NCBI GenBank assembly: GCA_910589095.1
Contig: CAJUSN010000091.1
Location: 1-10,121, forward strand
Length of the DNA: 10,121 bases
Source: an uncultured Muribaculaceae bacterium
GTDB taxonomy: Bacteria > Bacteroidota > Bacteroidia > Bacteroidales > Muribaculaceae
Direction of reading: 5' to 3'
Part shown: piece after piece, positions 1-4,635 of the stretch
Layout: every line of letters begins with the position of its first letter
Position numbering within the stretch: position 1 is the stretch's first letter
Program-made: the position numbers and the translations under genes
The notes under the pieces: generated by a model
Seen by the model: only the letters and a program-made list of their open reading frames with translations
Databases searched by the model: none
What the model was told of the DNA's origin: nothing

Positions 1-345
1 GGCTACAACATCTCCACCGGGAAGAATTTCTTCGCCAACTTCAACCTTGTCATACTCGACGAAGCCCCGGTGACATTCGGCGACAACGTGTTCATCGCCC
101 CCAACTGCGCGTTCTACACTGCCGGCCATCCTCTTGACGCAGCGGAACGCAATCGCGGAATCGAGTACGCACGCCCTATAACAGTGGGAAATGACGTGTG
201 GATCGGAGGAAACGTGACTGTACTTCCAGGAGTAACCATAGGGTCAAATTGCGTGATTGGGGCAGGCAGCGTTGTGGTTAAGGATATTCCGGAGGGCAGC
301 GTTGCTGTCGGTAACCCCTGCAGAATAATCAAAAAAATAAAGTGA
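1..345 (+). CDS. Sugar O-acetyltransferase (maltose/galactoside acetyltransferase family), 5' end missing
   Basis: The reading frame is open from base 1 and gives 114 residues, the C-terminal part of a protein that is usually about 185-190 residues long, so some 70 N-terminal residues lie outside the window. It has the hexapeptide-repeat left-handed beta-helix of the LacA/Maa group, which transfers acetyl from acetyl-CoA to a sugar hydroxyl in the cytoplasm. Visible family marks are NFFANFN (residues 9-15 of the visible part), GDNVFIAPN (28-36), the catalytic His in AGHPLD (His43), ITVGNDVWIGG (60-70), and the C-terminal VAVGNPCRII that closes the acetyl-CoA site. The stop lies 2 nt before the next start, so the two genes are probably cotranscribed. 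The family is clear; the natural acceptor sugar cannot be told, and many members have no known substrate. Confidence 0.93.
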   Translation, partial: GYNISTGKNFFANFNLVILDEAPVTFGDNVFIAPNCAFYTAGHPLDAAERNRGIEYARPITVGNDVWIGGNVTVLPGVTIGSNCVIGAGSVVVKDIPEGSVAVGNPCRIIKKIK

Positions 346-347
346 AC

Positions 348-998
348 ATGAAAAAAACACTTCTTGCCGTTATGCTTTCAGCCGCTTCACTCAGCGGTGT
401 GGCCCAAACTTTGGAAAAAATGAACTGGTTCAACGAACCGGCCAACTGGAATGTCAACAAGGAAAAACTCTCCATGTCCGTAACGCCTAAAAGCGATTAT
501 TGGCGCATATCCCATTACGGATTCACTGTTGACGACGCACCCTTTTACTATGCCGAATACGGGGGTGAGTTCGAAGCAAAAGTAAAGATAGAAGGTGACT
601 ATAAGGTGCGCTTCGATCAGGCCGGAATGATGATACGCATTGACCACGAGAACTATATCAAGGCAGGCATAGAATATGTTGACGGAAAGTACAACCTGAG
701 CGCCGTGGTGACTCACCACACATCGGATTGGAGCGTGATTCCACTTGACAAGCCGGTGAAAGAGCTCTGGATCAAAGCCGTGCGCAGATTGGACGCTATT
801 GAGATCTTCTATTCGTTCAATGACAAAGACTATACACTCATGCGCAATGCATGGATGGAAGCCAACCGGCCTGTCAAGGTGGGAATGATGGCCGCCTGCC
901 CGGATGGCGACGGGTTCAACGTCACCTTTTCAAATTTCAGCGTCACTCACCTCCCCGACAAAGTGCGCACCGAGTGGCTTCAACGCAATGCTGAATAA
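348..998 (+). CDS. Exported DUF1349 family protein (concanavalin A-like fold)
   Basis: This 216-residue protein begins with a signal peptide: MKK, a hydrophobic stretch (residues 5-16) and a likely cleavage near VAQ (18-20). The rest matches the DUF1349 family as I know it: WFNEPANWNV (27-36), SDYWRISHYGF (49-59), FDQAGMMIRID (89-99), NYIKAGIEYVDG (102-113), LSAVVT (117-122) and SDWSV (126-130). DUF1349 proteins have a lectin-like beta-sandwich; their role is not well established and most I know of lack a signal peptide, so export to the periplasm or surface is notable here. A GTG at 342 is in frame and would add two residues, but the ATG at 348 gives the better signal peptide and avoids overlapping the upstream stop. 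Tight spacing to the acetyltransferase suggests one operon. A carbohydrate-related role is inference. Confidence 0.88.
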   Translation: MKKTLLAVMLSAASLSGVAQTLEKMNWFNEPANWNVNKEKLSMSVTPKSDYWRISHYGFTVDDAPFYYAEYGGEFEAKVKIEGDYKVRFDQAGMMIRIDHENYIKAGIEYVDGKYNLSAVVTHHTSDWSVIPLDKPVKELWIKAVRRLDAIEIFYSFNDKDYTLMRNAWMEANRPVKVGMMAACPDGDGFNVTFSNFSVTHLPDKVRTEWLQRNAE

Positions 999-1057
999 GC
1001 CAAACCGCCCGATAACTGTTCCCTTAATTTGCGCATACTTTTGGCGCGTACATAACA

Positions 1058-1105
1058 AAACCAACCCACACTCGGCTCAAAAACGAGCTGAGAATGGGTT
1101 GGTTT
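1058..1105. terminator. Bidirectional terminator hairpin between convergent genes
   Basis: Arms at 1058-1078 and 1085-1105 pair over 21 positions: 11 perfect pairs at the base (AAACCAACCCA with TGGGTTGGTTT), a two-base mismatch, then an eight-pair upper stem with one G-U pair, and a 6-nt loop (1079-1084). The base of the stem is A-rich on one side and T-rich on the other, so it can act for both directions. It sits 59 nt after the DUF1349 stop and 24 nt after the end of the convergent cupin gene, as expected for a shared terminator. Confidence 0.85.
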
Positions 1106-1129
1106 ATCGCAACTGTGTGCGTGTGCACA

Positions 1130-1539
1130 TCAGAGTTTATTCTCACATTCGGTAATTTCGGCATCGGTCATGGTGTAGCCGCCAAGCGAACCTTCTTTGG
1201 CCTGGATGCACACGTAGGTCATGGGCTGAGCGGAGGTGCATTTGAGATTACGGTCGCAGTTAGTCGATACGCGGACCACAGATCCTTCCGCCACATCAAA
1301 CACATCACTTCCCACCTGGAACTTACCTTCTCCGCTCAGAATAATGTAATTCTCCTCATTTTCCTTATGGCTGTGAAAGAACGGAACGGACGCTCCGGTG
1401 GGGAGGGATCCGAATGATATTTCGCATGAAGTTGCCCCTGTAGCATCTTTTACAAATTGTTTTCCTTCGAAAGACTGGAGCGAGCCAACTGTTGCGTGGG
1501 CGAATTTGCGCCTTGATTCAATACTTTTACTTCATTCAT
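1130..1539 (-). pseudogene. Small cupin-domain protein, frameshifted near the N-terminus
   Basis: Read from the ATG at 1539, the frame begins MNEVKVLNQGAN but ends at a stop after about 19 codons. The frame that encodes the rest of the cupin runs to the stop at 1130 and has no ATG of its own before Met at 1315. Restoring one base near 1505-1511 (GCAAATTCG to GCAAAATTCG on the coding strand) joins the two into one 136-residue protein beginning MNEVKVLNQGAKFAH. The rebuilt protein has the first cupin motif PFFHSHKENEENYIILSGEG (about 53-72; His56, His58 and Glu62/63 as metal ligands). The usual third ligand His of motif 2 is not evident (VRVSTNCDRN, 89-98). Such proteins often bind a metal or small molecule; function unknown. 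It may be a true pseudogene, a phase-variable gene or a sequencing error. It lies divergent to an HxlR regulator. Confidence 0.85.
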
Positions 1540-1555
1540 GATTAAATGCTGATAT

Positions 1556-1586
1556 TTTGATTATTGATTGGAATTTACTAACTTTG
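1556..1586 (+). promoter_or_regulatory. Bacteroidetes-type promoter for the HxlR-GNAT operon
   Basis: TTTG at 1556-1559 is followed, after 19 nt, by TAACTTTG at 1579-1586. This fits the TTTG-N19..21-TAnnTTTG consensus of Bacteroidetes housekeeping promoters. Transcription would start around 1592 and leave a leader of about 105 nt before the HxlR start, in which two palindromes occur. Confidence 0.65.
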
Positions 1587-1616
1587 CCCTGGTGAGCCGC
1601 TTTCTTTTTGATAGCG

Positions 1617-1647
1617 CAAAGTTAATTTAAAAATCCCACTAATCCAA
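1617..1647 (-). promoter_or_regulatory. Candidate promoter for the leftward cupin gene
   Basis: The minus strand reads TAACTTTG at 1624-1617, a perfect TAnnTTTG element. Nineteen nt upstream is TTGG (1647-1644), a partial match to the TTTG element. A start near 1610 would give a leader of about 70 nt before the cupin ATG at 1539. This promoter and the rightward one at 1556-1586 overlap face to face, so their transcripts would be antisense over about 20 nt. Confidence 0.45.
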
Positions 1648-1648
1648 C

Positions 1649-1684
1649 ACGTTACAGAAACGTAAGGCACTTACTTGCGAGTAA
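1649..1684. promoter_or_regulatory. Two short palindromes upstream of hxlR, possible operators
   Basis: ACGTT-acaga-AACGT (1649-1663) and TTACT-tgcg-AGTAA (1671-1684) are perfect short palindromes with centres about 21.5 bp apart, two helical turns. They lie in the leader just before the HxlR start at 1697 and upstream of the leftward cupin promoter. HxlR proteins are dimeric winged-helix factors that bind such inverted repeats and often control themselves and a divergent neighbour. The two sites do not share a sequence, so at most one may be the real operator. Inference only. Confidence 0.3.
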
Positions 1685-1696
1685 CTATTTTTGAAA

Positions 1697-2059
1697 ATGA
1701 AGCCTTTGCAGTTAGAAGAAAATTTGAAAAAATACACCTGTACATCAGAGTGTCCTGTAAGAAACGTAATTTCGCGCTTCTCCGGAAAGTGGGCCATGCT
1801 GATTCTTTGCGTGCTGTCCGAGAACGACGCCGTCCGTTTCAGCGCCATTGGGAAGGCCATTCCGGATATCTCGCCAAAAGTCCTGACGGAAACGCTGAAA
1901 AACCTTGAGGCTGACGGGTTAGTGTCACGACGGCTATATGCCGAAATACCTCCACGGGTGGAGTATTCTCTCACCCCACTTGGCAAGAGTCTCATGCCCG
2001 TAATAGGCCAGCTCATATCGTGGGCCATAGATAATTTTGACAAGATTGCCAAACGATGA
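1697..2059 (+). CDS. HxlR-family winged helix-turn-helix transcriptional regulator
   Basis: A 120-residue protein of typical HxlR length. Seen: CTSECPVRNVISRFSGKWAM (residues 15-34), which carries the family's CPV...I..GKW entry into the DNA-binding domain; the wing and recognition region around ISPKVLTETLKNLEADGLV (about 58-76); and VEYSLTPLGKSLMPV (88-102), the usual end of the winged helix. Family members bind DNA as dimers and several (HypR, YodB) sense electrophiles or disulfide stress through an N-terminal Cys; here Cys15 and Cys19 lie four residues apart, so redox or metal sensing is possible but unproved. A TTG at 1691 is in frame, but the ATG at 1697 is the more likely start. It is followed after 10 nt by the GNAT gene, probably in one transcript, and is divergent from the cupin gene, its likely target. 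Confidence 0.9.
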   Translation: MKPLQLEENLKKYTCTSECPVRNVISRFSGKWAMLILCVLSENDAVRFSAIGKAIPDISPKVLTETLKNLEADGLVSRRLYAEIPPRVEYSLTPLGKSLMPVIGQLISWAIDNFDKIAKR

Positions 2060-2069
2060 TCCCATTATC

Positions 2070-2588
2070 ATGAAAGAGATAATCAAGTGCTGCCCCGCTC
2101 ACTACGCCACTCTTACAGAAATCTGGGAACGCTCAGTAAGAGCTACCCATAAGTTTCTGACGGAGGATGACATTGCAGAGATCAAGGCTGCATTACAGCC
2201 CGCATATTTCCCCTGTGTGGAGATATATGCCGTGAGAGCACACGAAGTGTTGGAAGGGTTTATTGGGATTGCTGATGACAGAATTGAAATGCTGTTCACC
2301 GACGCCAGGTTCCGAGGATGCGGAGTAGGCTCCATGCTCATTGAATTTGCAAAAAAGAGAGGATGCCGGTTAGTCGACGTCAATGAACAGAATCCTGATG
2401 CTCTCTCATTCTACCGAAAGAGAGGTTTTAGTGTAATTTCCAGAGATGAAACCGATGAAAGCGGGCGTCCTTTCCCAATACTGCATTTGGAACTGAAGGA
2501 ACAGGGGGAATATCCTGATCCCACGGTGTCAAAAACAGCCCGTCCCGTGGTAATCACTTTTCAGAACAACGGGGGCACGAGCCTTTGA
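2070..2588 (+). CDS. GNAT family N-acetyltransferase, YjaB-like
   Basis: A 172-residue protein whose first 144 residues resemble the YjaB group of GNAT acetyltransferases, about 147 residues in E. coli. Seen: IWERSVRATHKFL (18-30), EGFIGI (62-67), IEMLFTDARFRGCGVGS (72-88) with the RGCGVG acetyl-CoA pyrophosphate loop, VDVNEQNPDALSFYRKRGF (102-120), and a final strand RPFPILHLEL (133-142). These enzymes move acetyl from acetyl-CoA to an amine; the substrate is unknown. The start at 2070 is chosen because an in-frame ACG-rich extension from 2037 would overlap the HxlR gene and adds nothing family-like. The last 28 residues match no part of the family that I know, and the reading frame runs 35 bp into the convergent fur-like gene, suggesting loss of an earlier stop. 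Confidence 0.9.
   Translation: MKEIIKCCPAHYATLTEIWERSVRATHKFLTEDDIAEIKAALQPAYFPCVEIYAVRAHEVLEGFIGIADDRIEMLFTDARFRGCGVGSMLIEFAKKRGCRLVDVNEQNPDALSFYRKRGFSVISRDETDESGRPFPILHLELKEQGEYPDPTVSKTARPVVITFQNNGGTSL
2521..2550. terminator. Weak hairpin at the GNAT/Fur convergent junction
   Basis: CCACGG (2521-2526) can pair with CCGTGG (2545-2550) around an 18-nt loop, just beyond the stop of the leftward Fur-family gene (2554) and inside the 3' tail of the GNAT frame. The stem is short, the loop is long and there is no following T-run, so a terminator role is only a possibility. Confidence 0.2.
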
Positions 2589-2976
2589 CCACATAGTTAA
2601 CTGCATGAGGAGTAAAACCCTCAGGCAATTCAACCATAGGCACTTTGACGGATTCAATGCAGTATGTTTCCTTGCACCGCTCACAATAAAAGTGAATGTG
2701 CTGATCGGCCACGGAGTGATGCGCGTGACCATGACAAAGCTCATACTTCAATGAACGGCTCCCGTCCTCAATCACATGCACTACATCCTTTTCGGCAAAC
2801 AGTTCAAGCACTCGGAATATGCTTGCCTTGTCGAGAGTGAACCCAAGCAGGACTTCCAGATCGGCAAGATTAACCGGATTAGTGGCCTTGGCCAATTCTT
2901 TCATCACAAGTATCCTATTGGATGTTGGGCGCACTCCCTTTGTCTCCAACAGCCGCTCTATCTCCGCATTGCCCAT
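2554..2976 (-). CDS. Fur-family metal-dependent transcriptional regulator
   Basis: A 140-residue protein of the Fur/Zur/PerR superfamily. An N-terminal winged helix (about 1-80) includes KGVRPTSNRILVMKEL (13-28) and the DNA-reading helix around DKASIFRVLELF (49-60; the family pattern is S..T(V/I)YR.L..L). The C-terminal dimer and metal domain has a His-rich CHGHAHH (81-87), DQHIHFYCERC (91-101) and SCPRC (133-137); the two CxxC pairs (Cys98/101, Cys134/137) are the structural zinc site, and His93 and His95 belong to the regulatory site. Which metal it senses cannot be read from this, though zinc fits the context. It starts 23 nt after the efflux permease stop and is probably cotranscribed from the divergent promoter at 4245. 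It likely binds the twin operators at 4263-4314, an inference from position. Confidence 0.93.
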   Translation of the reverse strand: MGNAEIERLLETKGVRPTSNRILVMKELAKATNPVNLADLEVLLGFTLDKASIFRVLELFAEKDVVHVIEDGSRSLKYELCHGHAHHSVADQHIHFYCERCKETYCIESVKVPMVELPEGFTPHAVNYVVKGSCPRCSEK

Positions 2977-2999
2977 ACCATTATATCAGCTAATTAAGT

Positions 3000-4223
3000 T
3001 CAACCGATTGAAAAACCAAGATCGTCAATTACTTCCTTCACGGCCGCCTCATCCGGATTACCTTCAATAACGGTCCGACCGGAAGCAAGGTCTACTGTCA
3101 CGGATTCCACTCCGGGAAGCTTGGCAAGATTTTTCTCTACCATGGCCTTGCAGTGAGCGCAAGTCATACCTTTTACAATGATTGTTTTTTCGTGTTCCAT
3201 ACTATTTTTAGTTTTTTCAGGTGTATATTTTCTAATTAGAGCATTTATAATCAGCAGAACCAACAGGGCCGAGCATATTCCGGAGAAAATGCTTACATCA
3301 AGGTGACAGTTGGCATGAGTGGCTACCAAAGGCATTGTGAACCAATCACGAGGCAGAAGATAGTCAATAACAAGGCCTATGGCTATGGCACCGGCCACAA
3401 TGGTTCCAAGATAAATTGCAGCCGTACGTTTTCCAAGCGATTTCCCCACAATGATTATGGAAGCGAAATTAGCCGCAGGTCCGGCCATGAGAAGAACGAA
3501 AGCCGCTCCCGGGCTCAAGCCCTTCAGCATCAGTGAAAGCGCAATAGGTATCGACCCGGTGGAGCACACATACATGGGCACAGCCACAATCACAACAGCT
3601 ATCATAGAGAGCAAAGGATAGCCGGCGAAGAATGTGAAAAATCCGTCCGGAACAAACACAGTTATGGCAGCAGCTATAACCAAACCTATAATCAGCCATT
3701 TGCCTATGTTCTGTACCATTTCAACAAATCCATAACGCAGCGCATCCTTTATTTTCCCACCTAAAGTGTGGGATGCCGGAGCATCTATCGTGTCCACCTC
3801 CGCATCGGTGTCAATGTTACATGATTTATCCTCACGGTTCACAAGCATCCCACCCACGAATGCGGTGACAAGCGCCGCCACAGGGCGTATGACCGCAAAT
3901 GCCGGGCCTAACAGAGAATAGGTGGCGGCGATGGAATCAACCCCGGTCTGCGGTGTGGCTATCAAAAACGATGCTGAGGCTCCGCGCGATGCTCCGTTGC
4001 GACGAAGTGACACCGCCGTGGGCAGCACTCCACATGAACATAGAGGCAATGGCACACCTATGAGCGCGGCCTTGATTACGGCCCATGCTCCGGGCCGCGA
4101 CAGATGATTGCGATAGAACTTGCCAGGCACAAATGCGTAAAGCACCCCTGCAACTAAAAAGCCGAGCAGAAGGTATGGCGCCATTTCGGCAAGCATGTTT
4201 ATAAGCGAATATATGAATTCCAT
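3000..4223 (-). CDS. SO_0444-type Cu/Zn efflux permease with C-terminal HMA domain
   Basis: A 407-residue inner-membrane protein of the ArsP/DUF318-like permease superfamily (SO_0444 group, regarded as copper/zinc efflux). About eight membrane segments are visible, four before and four after a charged cytoplasmic loop (about 129-160). Family marks: VPLPLCSCGVLP (58-69) with Cys62 and Cys64 in the membrane, SRGASASFLIATPQTGVDS (79-97), PMYVCSTGSIP (216-226) and LMAGPAANFAS (245-255). Residues 346-407 form an HMA metal-binding domain with GMTCAHC (352-358), fused after a membrane segment at about 312-330. The start at 4223 follows AAGGAAC; a longer frame reaching 4346 would cross the promoter and operators, so I reject it. 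The gene leads the leftward operon with the Fur-family gene and is divergent from the HMA-ATPase operon. Substrate specificity is inferred from family and neighbours; other thiophilic metals are possible. Confidence 0.9.
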   Translation of the reverse strand: MEFIYSLINMLAEMAPYLLLGFLVAGVLYAFVPGKFYRNHLSRPGAWAVIKAALIGVPLPLCSCGVLPTAVSLRRNGASRGASASFLIATPQTGVDSIAATYSLLGPAFAVIRPVAALVTAFVGGMLVNREDKSCNIDTDAEVDTIDAPASHTLGGKIKDALRYGFVEMVQNIGKWLIIGLVIAAAITVFVPDGFFTFFAGYPLLSMIAVVIVAVPMYVCSTGSIPIALSLMLKGLSPGAAFVLLMAGPAANFASIIIVGKSLGKRTAAIYLGTIVAGAIAIGLVIDYLLPRDWFTMPLVATHANCHLDVSIFSGICSALLVLLIINALIRKYTPEKTKNSMEHEKTIIVKGMTCAHCKAMVEKNLAKLPGVESVTVDLASGRTVIEGNPDEAAVKEVIDDLGFSIG

Positions 4224-4244
4224 TTCTTGTTCCTTTTGTTTGTG

Positions 4245-4252
4245 CAAAGATA
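4245..4252 (-). promoter_or_regulatory. TAnnTTTG promoter element of the permease-fur operon
   Basis: The minus strand reads TATCTTTG at 4252-4245, a perfect TAnnTTTG element 21 nt before the permease ATG, leaving a very short leader. No TTTG stands at the usual 19-21 nt distance; that region is taken by operator 1, suggesting a promoter that depends on, or is blocked by, a bound regulator. Confidence 0.6.
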
Positions 4253-4262
4253 ACACAAAAAC

Positions 4263-4281
4263 TTTGCAACCAGTTTGCAAA
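4263..4281. promoter_or_regulatory. Operator 1 of the divergent metal-efflux cluster
   Basis: TTTGCAACCAGTTTGCAAA is a 7-5-7 inverted repeat (TTTGCAA-N5-TTGCAAA) with perfect half-sites. Its centre (4272) is 20 bp upstream of the leftward TAnnTTTG element, over the -33 region of that promoter. It shares 17 of 19 bases with operator 2, 33 bp away. The likely binder is the Fur-family protein encoded in the leftward operon; this is inferred from position and symmetry. Confidence 0.7.
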
Positions 4282-4295
4282 GTTGCGGAATTGAA

Positions 4296-4314
4296 TTTGC
4301 AACCCGTTTGCAAG
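4296..4314. promoter_or_regulatory. Operator 2 of the divergent metal-efflux cluster
   Basis: TTTGCAACCCGTTTGCAAG repeats operator 1 with two changes, one in the spacer and one in the last base. Its centre (4305) is 20 bp upstream of the rightward TAnnTTTG element at 4325. The two operators and two promoter elements thus form a mirror-symmetric control region, one operator per promoter. Confidence 0.7.
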
Positions 4315-4324
4315 AATTTCACCA

Positions 4325-4332
4325 TAACTTTG
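4325..4332 (+). promoter_or_regulatory. TAnnTTTG promoter element of the HMA-ATPase operon
   Basis: TAACTTTG at 4325-4332 is a perfect TAnnTTTG element 28 nt before the ATG at 4361, so the leader is short. TTTG copies within operator 2 lie at spacings of 14 and 25 nt, not the usual 19-21, mirroring the arrangement on the other side. Confidence 0.6.
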
Positions 4333-4360
4333 CCACAGCAAATCACAAAAAACTCACGTA

Positions 4361-4582
4361 ATGATGAAGAAGATATTTAAAATTGAGATCGACTGCGCAA
4401 ATTGCGCCAACCTCGTGGAGGAAGCTGCCCGTAGGGTCAGCGGTGTGAAAGATTTATCAATTATCTTCATGACACAAAAAATGAAGGTGACATTCGAAGA
4501 AGGCGCCGACGAAAACAGTGTCATGGACCGGATTGTTAAAACAGCAAAGAAGATAGAGCCCGATTTCAAAATCCTGAACTGA
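4361..4582 (+). CDS. Free-standing HMA metal-binding protein (metallochaperone-like)
   Basis: A 73-residue soluble protein with one ferredoxin-like heavy-metal-associated domain filling nearly its whole length. The metal loop is IDCANCA (residues 10-16) with Cys12 and Cys15 in the CxxC arrangement; the usual GMT before the first Cys is replaced by EID, the acidic form (DCxxC) known from zinc/cadmium HMA domains such as the N-terminus of ZntA. Two ATGs are in tandem (4361, 4364); either could start it. The gene is 53 nt before the P-type ATPase, which lacks its own N-terminal HMA domain, so this protein probably acts as the detached metal-binding domain, delivering metal to the pump or sensing it for the pump. 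It is probably driven by the promoter at 4325. Confidence 0.88.
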   Translation: MMKKIFKIEIDCANCANLVEEAARRVSGVKDLSIIFMTQKMKVTFEEGADENSVMDRIVKTAKKIEPDFKILN

Positions 4583-4635
4583 CCACCCTGTGCTACTTAT
4601 AAATTACGTCACACATCAAAAAAACAAATCATAAT

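Noticed and set aside
1686..1693. A TATTTTTG match to the TAnnTTTG element just before hxlR
   Set aside because: It would leave almost no leader before the ATG at 1697, and no TTTG-like element is found 19-21 nt upstream.
4224..4346. A 41-residue N-terminal extension of the permease frame starting at 4346
   Set aside because: It would translate both operators and the TAnnTTTG element, its residues look like non-coding repeat (LQTGCK twice), and the family begins at the hydrophobic MEFIYSLINML.
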